Assembly: GCF_900143065.1 (NCBI RefSeq)
Contig: NZ_FRCX01000009.1
Coordinates: 186,001-250,000 of the forward strand
Direction: 5' to 3'
Source: Duganella sacchari
GTDB taxonomy: Bacteria; Pseudomonadota; Gammaproteobacteria; Burkholderiales; Burkholderiaceae_D
Length of the DNA: 64,000 nt
This document shows positions 46,977-57,181 of this stretch, piece after piece (the stretch's first letter is position 1; each line of letters begins with the position of its first letter). The notes under the pieces were generated by a model. It had not been told where the DNA came from. It searched no databases and was given only the letters and a program-made list of their open reading frames with translations. A program made the translations under genes and the position numbers.

Positions 46977-47021
46977 CTGTCCAATATATATTTAAACCCT
47001 CAGTCATACTTAGAAAATATA

Positions 47022-47921
47022 ATGGAATTACGCCATCTGCGCTATTTCGTTGCCGTTGCCGAGGAGCTCAGCTTCACGCGCGCGGCCGAGCGCCTGCACA
47101 TCGGCCAGCCGCCGCTCAGCCATCAGATCCAGCTGCTGGAAGCGGAAATCGGCGCGCAACTGCTGGAGCGCAGCAAACGCTGGGTGCGCCTCACGGAAGC
47201 GGGCAAGCTGTTTCTCGAGGACGCGCGCCGCGTGCTGGCCTTGTCCGAGCAGGCGATCCAGACCGCCCGCCGCGCCGCGCGCGGTGAGGCCGGCGAGCTG
47301 CGTGTGGGCTTTACGTTTTCCACGCCGCTGACGCCGCTGTTTGCGGCCATCATCAACCGCTACCGCCAGCGCTATCCGGGCGTGCAGCTGACCTTGCAGG
47401 AGATGTCGACCATCGGCCAGATCGAGGCGCTGGCCGCGCGCGAGTTGGACCTGGGCCTGGTGCGCCCGCCTGAACTGAGTTTGCCGGAATCGGTGGAGAT
47501 GACGGTACTGCGGCGCGATCCGCTGGTGATGGTGCTGCCGGTCGCTCATCCGCTGGCAAAGAAAAAAAGCATCACCATCAGTGATTTGAAAGGCGAGCCC
47601 CTGGTGATGTATCCAGAAAGCGCGGGCACCGGCATTCATCCGCAAATCAACCGGCTGTGCCGCGAGGCCGGCTTCAAGCCCACCATTGCGATGGAAGCGG
47701 GAGAAGCTTCCACCATCATTGGCCTGGTCGCGGCGGGCTGCGGCGTGTCGGTGTTGCCGAGTCCGTTCGACACGATCCGCATGAGCGATGTCTGCTATCG
47801 CCCGATGGCCGATGCCGAGGCCACTACCGTGCTGTACCTCGCCAAGCGCAAGGACGCGGTATCGCCACTGGTGGCGGCTTTTGTGGCGGTGGCCACCGAG
47901 GCCGCCACCGCCACCGCCTGA
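47022..47921 (+). CDS. LysR-family transcriptional regulator (YnfL-like)
   Basis: 299 residues. MELRHLRYFVAVAEELSFTR and the helix-turn-helix AAERLHIGQPPLSHQIQLLE are classic for the BenM/CatM-like LysR branch. Divergent from the MFS gene, its presumed target. Confidence 0.92.
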   Translation: MELRHLRYFVAVAEELSFTRAAERLHIGQPPLSHQIQLLEAEIGAQLLERSKRWVRLTEAGKLFLEDARRVLALSEQAIQTARRAARGEAGELRVGFTFSTPLTPLFAAIINRYRQRYPGVQLTLQEMSTIGQIEALAARELDLGLVRPPELSLPESVEMTVLRRDPLVMVLPVAHPLAKKKSITISDLKGEPLVMYPESAGTGIHPQINRLCREAGFKPTIAMEAGEASTIIGLVAAGCGVSVLPSPFDTIRMSDVCYRPMADAEATTVLYLAKRKDAVSPLVAAFVAVATEAATATA

Positions 47922-47937
47922 CAGCCGTTGCTATCAC

Positions 47938-48825
47938 TCAGGAGTAGTCGGCGTCCAGTTCGGAACCGGCGTAGTTTTCCAGTTCCGCGAACAGGGTTTT
48001 CATCGCCGTGCGGCCCCTGATGTTTTGCAGCACGGTGCAGGTCTCGCGGTAGCTGGCGATGCGGTCCAGCAGCACCGGATGATGCTGCGCCGGCACCTTG
48101 CTGACTAACGCGGCCCAGCCCGCTTCGTAGTCCGGCTTGTTCTTGCGCACCGCCTTGACGAAGCGTTCGAACTCTTTCTGGCCGGTGCGCGCGACGATCA
48201 TGCCGCCGCCTTCCACTGCAAAGATGACGGCCAGCGCGATCACGCCTTCCGCGTTGAGGTCGGCGTCACTGACCGGGCCTTCGGTGTTGTGACGGCGCAG
48301 CCAGTTGGCCAGGCGCACCACGCCCTGCACTTCCTTGCGCTGCTTGAGCTGGGTGACATAGCGCTCGGAGCCATTCCAGTTCTGGTTGGGATCGGTCAGG
48401 CAGATATCGACGAATTTTTCGCGCAGGCGGCGCGCCGCGTACACGGGGTCGGTATCGTACTCGCCGACCAGCGCGTCTTCCGGCAGCGCCACCAGTTCCT
48501 TGACCAGGCGGAAGCCGATCTGGAACGCGTGTTCCGCGCCTTCGTCGATGAGCAGGTCCAGCGCCGCCAGGTCGTCGTCATTGCCCAGCGCGTGATCCAG
48601 GCCCAGCGACACGCAGCCGGTGGTCAGTTGCAGCGCCCGCTGGATGCCGTCGGCGGTGCGGTCGTTGGTGAACTTTTCAGCCACCATGGCGGTGATGCCG
48701 GTCAGTTCATCGGCCAGCGTGTAGGCGGCGTCATCGTCGGGATGGGCCGCCAGCTGCTGGATCGCGCGCGTCAGCCGCGGCAGGTTTTCTACTACGAGTG
48801 CAGGCAGCATCGATGAGCCACCCAT
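47938..48825 (-). CDS. Uncharacterised helical protein, last gene of the J-domain unit
   Basis: 295 residues from the ATG at 48825; a GTG three bases earlier is an alternative. Its ATG shares one base with the stop of the preceding gene (TGATG). The sequence looks wholly alpha-helical (ENLPRLTRAIQQLAAHPDDD, then LALDLLIDEGAEHAFQ and LREKFVDICL) with no signal, membrane segment or catalytic motif. I do not recognise the family. The context with a J-domain protein suggests a chaperone client or adaptor. Confidence 0.7.
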   Translation of the reverse strand: MGGSSMLPALVVENLPRLTRAIQQLAAHPDDDAAYTLADELTGITAMVAEKFTNDRTADGIQRALQLTTGCVSLGLDHALGNDDDLAALDLLIDEGAEHAFQIGFRLVKELVALPEDALVGEYDTDPVYAARRLREKFVDICLTDPNQNWNGSERYVTQLKQRKEVQGVVRLANWLRRHNTEGPVSDADLNAEGVIALAVIFAVEGGGMIVARTGQKEFERFVKAVRKNKPDYEAGWAALVSKVPAQHHPVLLDRIASYRETCTVLQNIRGRTAMKTLFAELENYAGSELDADYS

Positions 48826-49595
48826 CACGAGAAGATGTTGGTGCCGACGGTACGGCGCGACGTCTTGGCCGCACGCGTCGACGGTACCTGCTTGCGCAGA
48901 CGGTACAGCAGTTCCTTGGTCGAGCGCTGCAGGAAGCTGGGTTCTTCGTCGGGATCGTCGTTGAATTCGGCATCGGCCAGATCGGCGCTGTGACGGAATT
49001 CCGGGAACAGTTCGAACAGCGCGCGGTCCCAGCCGTCTTCCGAGGCCTGCGCCAGCGCAATCGCCACCGGCACGATGTCGCTGTCGGACGAGGTCTGGCC
49101 GGTCAGGTACGGGCCTTTGGAAATCACTTCGCCAGCCACTTCCAGGATTTCTTTCGGCGCCAGCGAGAACAGGATGGCAAAGATGGTGGCGCCGTGGTCG
49201 GTGGCCGAAGCGGCCGCCAGCAGTTCGTTGCGGCGTTCTTCGTCATCGGTGGCAAACACCACGCCATGGATGTGGGCGAACAGCGACTCGGCGATGCGCT
49301 CGGGATCGTCCTCGATCTGGTCGTCGGGCCAGGTGGCGGCCATGAAGGCCAGGCTGTCGGCCCAGGCTTTGGGCGGCACCAGCAAGGTGGTCAGCGACAT
49401 CTTGCCGCCGTCGAAGCCAGCCATGTGCAGCGCGGTCACTTGCGGCGGGATGTTGTTGAGCACTTCCACCACTGCCAGGTCGCCGAACTGGTCGGCGGCT
49501 TCGGCAAACGCTTCTTCGGCGTGGCTCAGCGAACCGGCCAGCACCAGTTCCGTCACTTGCTTGCTCAATGCGGGCAGATTAGATTTCTCGGACAT
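48825..49595 (-). CDS. Uncharacterised protein, J-domain unit
   Basis: 256 residues, helical and acidic for most of its length (DDPERIAESL, FNDDPDEEPS) with a basic tail (TRAAKTSRRTVG). No recognised domain, signal or membrane segment. Starts two bases after the stop of the preceding gene and overlaps the next, so it is strictly co-transcribed and likely coupled. Confidence 0.7.
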   Translation of the reverse strand: MSEKSNLPALSKQVTELVLAGSLSHAEEAFAEAADQFGDLAVVEVLNNIPPQVTALHMAGFDGGKMSLTTLLVPPKAWADSLAFMAATWPDDQIEDDPERIAESLFAHIHGVVFATDDEERRNELLAAASATDHGATIFAILFSLAPKEILEVAGEVISKGPYLTGQTSSDSDIVPVAIALAQASEDGWDRALFELFPEFRHSADLADAEFNDDPDEEPSFLQRSTKELLYRLRKQVPSTRAAKTSRRTVGTNIFS

Positions 49596-49597
49596 GC

Positions 49598-50104
49598 TTA
49601 TTCTCCATCCTGGTCGAACATCTGGGCGAAGTCGTCGGTCGCGCTCATGTCTTCATCATCGACATCGTCGCCGTCATCATTGGTGCCCAGCTGGTCCAGC
49701 GACTGGTCATCGTCATCCCAGCGGCGTGGATTCTTGTGCAGGAAGGCGGTGATGATGGCCTGGCGCGCCAGGTCCGGCATGCTTTCGGCGATCGCGCTGT
49801 ACATGCGCGATGCTTCCTCGCCCTTGCAGGACGCCATGGCAAACACACGCGCGGCGTCGCCGAACTCGTAATCCTGCGCTTCGGCCAGCAGGCCTTTCGG
49901 GTTGTTGAATTCGATGTGATCGACCAGCGCGAACGCCAGCATGTTCACATCTTCAATGCCGCCGCCCTGGGCGTACTCGCCCACCAGCGCCTCGACCATG
50001 CGCTGATAGTTCTTGCGGTCCGGCGGATCGCCCAGGATGCCCTCGATCTGGCCTTCCAGCTCGCGCGATTGATAGGCGAACTCAGGGTGTACTTTTCTAC
50101 TCAT
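49598..50104 (-). CDS. Uncharacterised protein with acidic tail, J-domain unit
   Basis: 168 residues from the ATG at 50104 (MSRKVHPEFAYQSRELEGQI). Helical core, then a very acidic C-terminus from residue 130 (WDDDDQ...NDDGDDVDDEDM). Such tails are common in chaperone partners and in proteins that bind basic surfaces. The SD is weak (AGAAAG). It follows the J-domain gene by 26 bases. Confidence 0.7.
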   Translation of the reverse strand: MSRKVHPEFAYQSRELEGQIEGILGDPPDRKNYQRMVEALVGEYAQGGGIEDVNMLAFALVDHIEFNNPKGLLAEAQDYEFGDAARVFAMASCKGEEASRMYSAIAESMPDLARQAIITAFLHKNPRRWDDDDQSLDQLGTNDDGDDVDDEDMSATDDFAQMFDQDGE

Positions 50105-50130
50105 TGCGTGCTTTCTAAAACGGGTGTGGT

Positions 50131-50424
50131 TCAGGCCGGCGGCAGCGTGGTGCCATGCAGGCCGAACAGTGAACGCCACAGCTGATACGCTTCGGCTTCC
50201 GCGTCGATGATGATGCGGTGGTTCAGACTCTGGTTGTATTCTTCGCGCTTGGCCGGATCGGACAGCACTTCATATGCCTTGCTCACTGCCTTGAAGCGCG
50301 CATCCGCGCCGGGCGCCTGGTTGCGGTCCGGGTGGAAACGCATGGCCAGCGAGCGGTAGACCTTCTTGATTTCGTCTTCCGTGGCGTTCGGCGCGATACC
50401 CAGTGTATTGTAATAATTTTCCAT
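50131..50424 (-). CDS. Short J-domain (DnaJ-like) protein
   Basis: 97 residues: a complete J domain at 2-67 (NYYNTLGIAPNATEDEIKKV, HPD at 32-34, AYEVLSDPAKREEYN) plus a 30-residue tail without zinc or substrate-binding domains. It can recruit and stimulate DnaK but needs another part to choose a client. The three downstream unknown proteins in the same unit are the natural candidates. Divergent from glnS. Confidence 0.88.
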   Translation of the reverse strand: MENYYNTLGIAPNATEDEIKKVYRSLAMRFHPDRNQAPGADARFKAVSKAYEVLSDPAKREEYNQSLNHRIIIDAEAEAYQLWRSLFGLHGTTLPPA

Positions 50425-50466
50425 TTTGGAAACTCCGGGTGGGGTGCCAACTCAAATTAATCGATC

Positions 50467-50472
50467 ATTATA
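50467..50472 (-). promoter_or_regulatory. Possible -10 element of the J-domain unit
   Basis: TATAAT on the minus strand 43 bases before the J-domain start; the hexamer 17 bases upstream (CCAGTA) is a poor -35, so assignment is tentative. Confidence 0.35.
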
Positions 50473-50547
50473 CCGCGCAGCCGTATCTGTACTGGGGATA
50501 CGGTAAAATGCGCTTCTAGAGAACTTTTGCATGGTCCAACTATTCAG

Positions 50548-52314
<1,767 letters not shown>

Positions 52315-52332
52315 GCCGGCCCTGCCCTGCTG

Positions 52333-52362
52333 AAAACGGCGCTTTTACAGCGCCGTTTTTTG
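52333..52362 (+). terminator. Intrinsic terminator after glnS
   Basis: AAAACGGCGC-TTTTACA-GCGCCGTTTTTT: stem plus T-run 18 bases past the stop. Confidence 0.88.
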
Positions 52363-52429
52363 TTAACATTTTGTCCAAGACAAGTAGCATTTTTTTAAAA
52401 CGACTTGACTTGTTGAACTCTTATTTCCT

Positions 52430-52445
52430 ATAGTCAAAAGACTAT
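52430..52445. promoter_or_regulatory. Small dyad before the histidine kinase gene
   Basis: ATAGTC-AAAA-GACTAT, perfect six-base arms 21 bases before the kinase start. Could be an operator or an mRNA hairpin over the leader. Confidence 0.35.
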
Positions 52446-52466
52446 GGTTGCTCAAAGGGCAAAGGG

Positions 52467-54287
52467 ATGGCGGCACTTCTGGGTAAATTGCGGCTGTTCT
52501 CATCCTCCCGCCCGGTATGGTGGGCCGGGGTGCTATTGTCGCTGGGCATAGGCGGCCTGTTTTACCTGGCCGCCAACCGCACCATCGAGTATGACGCCGG
52601 CGAACGTTTCCGGCACCAGGCGCAAAACGCCCAGTACAACATCAATTCGCGCATCAACGCTTATACCGACGTGCTGCGTGGCACCGCCAGTTTCTTCCAC
52701 GCGGCCGAGCATGTGGACCGCGCCAGCTTCCATCGCTATGTGGACGGGCTCGACATCGAGACCCACTTTCCCGCGTTGGACAACATCAATTACGCCCACT
52801 ACGTCACTGACGCCAACCGCGAAGCCTTTGAGCGCAGCATGCGGATCAGCGCTGACACCGCGCTGGGCTATCCCGAGACGCTGGCCATCTGGCCATCCGA
52901 GCGCCGGCCGGAATACTGGGTGCTGACGATGATAGAACCGCTGGCCGAGTTCGGCGAAAAAATCGGCCGCGACATCAGCTACCGGGTCCCCGTCGCGCGC
53001 GCGCTGGAACGCGGCCGCGACAACGGTGAACTCAGCGCTTCCGGCATCCCGATCGACAGCGCGCACCAGCCGGTCGGCTCGGGACTGGCGCTGCGCCTGC
53101 CGGTCTACCGCAAGGACATGCCGCTAAAAACCGCGGCCCAGCGCCGCGCTGCCTGCATCGGTTCCGTCGGCATCGGTTTCAGCGTGCCGCGCCTGGTCCA
53201 GGGCGCGCTGGAACCAATGCAGGTACGCGACACCCGCCTGGTGCTGTACGACAGTGGCGATGGCCAGACCAGCGCGCCGGCCCTGCTGTTCGACAGCAAA
53301 CCGGCCAGCCCGGTGCTGCGCTCGAGCGACCAGTTCAGCGTCGCGCTGCCGATCGACTTCCACAACCGTCACTGGAAAGCCTATTTCAGCACGCCCAAAG
53401 CCAGCTGGTACAGCCGCTTCGATACCTGGCTGCCATGGCTGGCGATGGCTTGCGGCTTCACCGGCTCGTTGCTGTTCTACCTGCTGTTCCACACGCTGTC
53501 GTCCTCGCGCATGCGGGCCGTGAAGATGGCCAAGGAAATGACGCGCGAGTTGCGCAACAGCCAGGCGCGCCTGCAGCAGTCGCATCAGCGGTTGCGGCGG
53601 CTGGTCGCGCATTCCGATCAGATCAAGGAACTGGAACGCAAGCGCATCGCGCGCGAAATCCATGATGACCTGGGCCAGAATCTGCTGGTGCTGCGCATTG
53701 ATGTCGACCTGCTGACCAACCGCACGCGCCACCGCCACCCGCGCCTGCACGCGCGCGCGGTACGCATGCTGAGCCAGATCGACAGCACCATCAAGAGCGT
53801 ACGCCACATCATCAACGACCTGCGCCCCACCGTGCTGGACCTGGGCCTGAACGCGGCGGTGGAATGGCAGATCGCCCAGTTCCGCCAGCGCTCCGGCATG
53901 GTGTGCGAACTGATCGATCACGACCCGGAAATCCAGATTGACGACCACAGCGCCACGGCGATCTTCCGCATCCTGCAGGAATCGCTGAGCAATATCCTGC
54001 AGCACGCACGCGCCAGCCTGGTACGCGTGGAGTTGCGCCAATCGAACAGCACCTTGAGCATGACGATCAGTGATAATGGCATCGGCCTGCGCGACAACAG
54101 CCGCGACAAGACAGGCTCGTTCGGCCTGGTCGGCATTGAAGAACGCATCCATTTGCTGGGCGGCACGTGCGCCATCACGGGCACTCCCAACGGCGGCACC
54201 ACCGTGGCGATCTCGGTGCCGTTCCCGGCCTCGTCGGAGATCATGCCGGCCGCTGATCTTGCATTTGAGTACCCATTCGAACATTGA
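52467..54287 (+). CDS. CHASE-domain sensor histidine kinase (NarX/HisKA_3 type)
   Basis: 606 residues. Membrane segment at about 18-37, a periplasmic CHASE sensor domain (about 70-270; TASFFHAAEHVDRASFHRYV), second membrane segment at 320-345, a short coiled linker, then HisKA_3 with the phosphoacceptor His399 in AREIHDDLGQN and an HATPase domain (ISDNGIGL, SFGLVGIEER). CHASE domains sense small extracellular ligands. No response-regulator gene is adjacent, so it is an orphan kinase. AAAGGG precedes the ATG. Confidence 0.9.
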   Translation: MAALLGKLRLFSSSRPVWWAGVLLSLGIGGLFYLAANRTIEYDAGERFRHQAQNAQYNINSRINAYTDVLRGTASFFHAAEHVDRASFHRYVDGLDIETHFPALDNINYAHYVTDANREAFERSMRISADTALGYPETLAIWPSERRPEYWVLTMIEPLAEFGEKIGRDISYRVPVARALERGRDNGELSASGIPIDSAHQPVGSGLALRLPVYRKDMPLKTAAQRRAACIGSVGIGFSVPRLVQGALEPMQVRDTRLVLYDSGDGQTSAPALLFDSKPASPVLRSSDQFSVALPIDFHNRHWKAYFSTPKASWYSRFDTWLPWLAMACGFTGSLLFYLLFHTLSSSRMRAVKMAKEMTRELRNSQARLQQSHQRLRRLVAHSDQIKELERKRIAREIHDDLGQNLLVLRIDVDLLTNRTRHRHPRLHARAVRMLSQIDSTIKSVRHIINDLRPTVLDLGLNAAVEWQIAQFRQRSGMVCELIDHDPEIQIDDHSATAIFRILQESLSNILQHARASLVRVELRQSNSTLSMTISDNGIGLRDNSRDKTGSFGLVGIEERIHLLGGTCAITGTPNGGTTVAISVPFPASSEIMPAADLAFEYPFEH

Positions 54288-54378
54288 TTAACCTCAAGGA
54301 ACCCCCCTCTCCTCTGGGCAAAATCAAGACGCTCGCTGCTTTTCTTCAACCCGCATCAATAACGCAAAGGAAATCCTG

Positions 54379-55035
54379 ATGAACGCTCACGACATGACCA
54401 CCATTGCTGCCCTCGATCTGGAACCGATTAAAGTCAAGCTGATGCACAAGGAGTCCGGCGAAGGCTGGACACTAGAACGCGCCAACGCGGTGGAATTCGA
54501 ATACCGCCGCTTCCTGTACCTGATGAAAACGTTCCCGAACGAACAGACCGCGCCACTGGTGGACGTGGACACTTTCTGGCACTACCACATCCTGGACACC
54601 ATGAAGTACGCGGCCGATTGCGCCACCGTGTTTGGCTATTTCCTGCACCACTTCCCGTATATCGGCCTGCGCGGCGAGGATGACGAGGCAGCGCACATCC
54701 GCGTCGGCCTGCGTATGAAAGAATTGTACGAAGCCACGTTTGGCGAGGATTATGTGCGCGCAGCAGCGCCGGCCAAGGTGGCGTATTCCGGCGTGGCAGC
54801 CGCCTCGTTTGCCCATTCCGGGATAGTGGGCGCAAAAGTCGCCTATTCTGGCGTGGTGGGTGCGCAGGTCGCCTACTCCGGCGTGATTGGCGCACAGGTG
54901 GCGTATTCGAGCATGGTGGGTGCGCAGATCGCGCATTCGGGCGTGACCGGCGCCAGCGTGGCGCAAGCGGAGGCCGCCTTCGTCACGGCGCAACAGTCCA
55001 GCTTTTACCGCCTGCGCCCGAGCCTGCCCGCCTGA
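54379..55035 (+). CDS. GRDP-like protein with C-terminal ten-residue repeats
   Basis: 218 residues. The N-terminal 120 residues (VDVDTFWHYHILDTMKYAAD, then FGYFLHHFPYIG) resemble the glycine-rich domain-containing-protein-like (DUF1399) family. From residue 132 to about 196 the sequence is a tandem array of ten-residue units of the form VAYSGVVGAQ. The array is followed by a short tail. No signal peptide. Function unknown; the array could form a beta-solenoid. AAAGGAAA precedes the start. Confidence 0.7.
   Translation: MNAHDMTTIAALDLEPIKVKLMHKESGEGWTLERANAVEFEYRRFLYLMKTFPNEQTAPLVDVDTFWHYHILDTMKYAADCATVFGYFLHHFPYIGLRGEDDEAAHIRVGLRMKELYEATFGEDYVRAAAPAKVAYSGVAAASFAHSGIVGAKVAYSGVVGAQVAYSGVIGAQVAYSSMVGAQIAHSGVTGASVAQAEAAFVTAQQSSFYRLRPSLPA
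54770..54966 (+). repeat. 30-base in-frame tandem repeat
   Basis: Six to seven diverged copies of a unit encoding VAYSG(V/I)VGAQ. Third-position differences are many while the protein pattern is kept, which implies selection on the peptide. Confidence 0.7.
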
Positions 55036-55107
55036 CACACAAAATCTGCGCAGCCTGCCCAAAAAAGTGGCATACTCGGGACTTACGAAAGAGGATGGGA
55101 GTACATC

Positions 55108-55311
55108 ATGGCCGTCAACACTGTCGCCCCCAGCAGCACCGCTGTACAGCAAACCCTACCGGCTCGCCAGCCTGAACAAGTCCAGCCGGTAGACAAGCCT
55201 GCTGAGCGGGTAGCGCAAGCAGCGCCGCCTCCGCCGCCGCAAGCGGCCATTGCACCGACCGTCAATACCAGCGGCCAGCGCATCGGCACCACCATCAGCA
55301 CCTCGGCTTAA
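55108..55311 (+). CDS. Small Pro/Ala-rich protein (67 residues)
   Basis: MAVNTVAPSSTAVQQTLPAR, then a PPPPP run and the tail PTVNTSGQRIGTTISTSA. GGGAG lies nine bases upstream, and a strong terminator follows, so it is a genuine small gene. Low complexity, no membrane segment, family unknown to me. Confidence 0.65.
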   Translation: MAVNTVAPSSTAVQQTLPARQPEQVQPVDKPAERVAQAAPPPPPQAAIAPTVNTSGQRIGTTISTSA

Positions 55312-55332
55312 GCACCGGGCCCAGCTAAAAAA

Positions 55333-55366
55333 AACGGCGCGTTACCGCAAGGTACGCGCCGTTTTC
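55333..55366. terminator. Bidirectional intrinsic terminator
   Basis: AACGGCGCGTTACC-GCAA-GGTACGCGCCGTTTTC, with A-tract on one side and T-tract on the other, between two convergent small genes. One base is bulged in the stem. Confidence 0.85.
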
Positions 55367-55383
55367 TTATGTGACGTCCGATA

Positions 55384-55623
55384 TCAGGCCGCCATCATTT
55401 CGCGCAGTTCGCGGATGCTGAAATCGCTGATCTCGTGCATACGGATCAGGATGGTCGCGCCGATAGGCAGCGTGTTGTGGCGGATTTTGCTGATGACCGG
55501 TGGCGCTACTTCCAGCGCGCGCGACAGCGCTGCATCATTTTTCAGCTGCAGCTTTTCAATGATCGCGTCCAGCACGCGGTTCGGGTTGTAGGTCGGCGAC
55601 GCAGTGATTTCTTTGAGAGACAT
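55384..55623 (-). CDS. Small helix-turn-helix protein
   Basis: 79 residues. LKNDAALSRALEVAPPVISKIRHNTLPIG looks like a Cro/CI-type helix-turn-helix with a short C-terminal helix. It is a single-domain DNA-binding protein, perhaps a regulator of its neighbourhood. The sequence beyond its start (55624-55883) is AT-rich and shows no other gene. Confidence 0.7.
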   Translation of the reverse strand: MSLKEITASPTYNPNRVLDAIIEKLQLKNDAALSRALEVAPPVISKIRHNTLPIGATILIRMHEISDFSIRELREMMAA

Positions 55624-55883
55624 AATGTTTTAAGTAGGTTCGTTGGCTACTTTTGTGGAAAAGCAACACATGGGTAAGAAAAATTTTTAGCTCAATTACC
55701 ATTGAAGCACTACAAAACACAGACAATTATGCCGGTTTTTAGTGCTTAACCGAGATAATACACGTTTACGTTACAAAACGGCTAACTCATCAGACATTTC
55801 CGTGAGATTTAGAGAGATTCTAACCCTATTTTTCGTGCTAGGCGAGAGTTTGTTGCAAAAAAGGGTATTAAACTATGTAAAGA

Positions 55884-56135
55884 TCAGTTTGGACGGCGCA
55901 CGCCGGCGGCAAGGAAACACCATTCAACGGCCAGCAAGGTGGCCAGTTGGGCGATCGTGCCTGGGAGAAACAACGTTACGGTGGAGAAATGATCAGAATT
56001 GTCGGCGCTGTAGTGCCAGCCCAACTGGCGGCGGATCTCTTCCGGCAGCGGCGGCGGACAGCGGCAAAACTCACGCTGACGCTGGTGCATGTAGGCGCGG
56101 ACTTGCTCCTTGGTCGGCTGCAGACTGGCTACCAT
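55884..56135 (-). CDS. Small hypothetical protein (83 residues)
   Basis: Starts MVASLQPTKEQVRAYMHQRQ after AAGGAGAG at ideal spacing. The first half is polar with a CRCPPPLPEEIRRQLGW segment; the second half is hydrophobic (TVTLFLPGTIAQLATLLAVE), possibly one membrane helix. Not recognised. Confidence 0.6.
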   Translation of the reverse strand: MVASLQPTKEQVRAYMHQRQREFCRCPPPLPEEIRRQLGWHYSADNSDHFSTVTLFLPGTIAQLATLLAVEWCFLAAGVRRPN

Positions 56136-56285
56136 GCACGCTCTCCTTCATGGAAGATGGCTAACAATATCTTATCATGCGATGACTTGCTTGATATGCA
56201 TCATGCAGGCCATCTTATAAGTTTGTCACAGAAAACTGACGCCGGACTTGCAAAGGCTTAACTTCTGTTGATTCTTTACATATCT

Positions 56286-57167
56286 TTACAAAGTCCGCAG
56301 CGTGTCACCTACCGTTGGATAGCGCAATCGCACGCCGAGTTCGCGCTTGATGCGGCTATTTTGCAAACGGCGCGATTCCGACATGAACGACAACAGCGCC
56401 GGCGTCACCACTTGTTGCAATTCCGCACGCGGCAAACGCGGCGGACGCGGCAGCTTGTAAGCGTCTGCCACGGCATCGAAATAATCGGCCATCTTGATAT
56501 CGCTGTCATCTACTGCATGATAGATACGGTTAGGTAGCGCACAAAACAAGGCATGCGCAATGATGGCCGCCAGGTCATCGGCATGAATATGGTTGGTGTA
56601 GACGTCCTCGGCCGCCGTCAGCGCTGGCGTGCCCTGCTCCAGGCGCTTGATCGGCAGGCGGTCGGCCGCATAAATGCCGGGCACGCGCAGGATCGACAAC
56701 GCCGCCCCGCTACGCCGCGCCCAGCCGCGCAGCACGCGTTCCGCATCGACCCGGCGCAGCGCGCGTGGATTGCGCGGCGCTACCGTGCGGCTCTCATCAA
56801 AGAGGGCGCCGCCACAATCGCCGTAGACGCCGGTGGTACTGATGTAAACCAGGCGTCCCCGCTCGGGTAAAATGGCGGTCAAATTGCGCGTGCGGCGGTC
56901 CAGTACGCCTTCGGCAGGCGGCGGCGCCAGATGCACCACCCACGGCGCCAGCCCGGCCAGACGGCGCAGGCTGGCGGGATGGTCCAGATTGGCCACCAGC
57001 GGCACCGCGCCGGCGGCGCGCAATTCGGCGCAGCGTTGCTGCTGGCTGGTGGTGGCAAACACGCGGAAATACGGGGTCAACAGCGGCAACAGCCGCATGC
57101 CCACGTCACCGCAACCCACAATCAGCAGGCGCGGCCGATTGAATTTGTGCACATTGAGTTTTTTCAT
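56286..57167 (-). CDS. NAD(P)-binding epimerase-like protein (SDR family)
   Basis: 293 residues. Rossmann motif LLIVGCGDVGMRLLP at 14-28, the SDR-type STTGVYGDCGG with Tyr, and RVPGIYAADRLP. It fits the extended SDR / YeeZ-like group of NAD-dependent epimerase/dehydratases. Substrate unknown. Divergent from the ferredoxin-type reductase with 14 bases between starts. Confidence 0.82.
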   Translation of the reverse strand: MKKLNVHKFNRPRLLIVGCGDVGMRLLPLLTPYFRVFATTSQQQRCAELRAAGAVPLVANLDHPASLRRLAGLAPWVVHLAPPPAEGVLDRRTRNLTAILPERGRLVYISTTGVYGDCGGALFDESRTVAPRNPRALRRVDAERVLRGWARRSGAALSILRVPGIYAADRLPIKRLEQGTPALTAAEDVYTNHIHADDLAAIIAHALFCALPNRIYHAVDDSDIKMADYFDAVADAYKLPRPPRLPRAELQQVVTPALLSFMSESRRLQNSRIKRELGVRLRYPTVGDTLRTL

Positions 57168-57181
57168 ATTCGAAAGATTGT

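Noticed and set aside
54770..54966. CRISPR-like array
   Set aside because: Repeats are contiguous, 30 bases, coding in frame and without spacers; it is a protein repeat.
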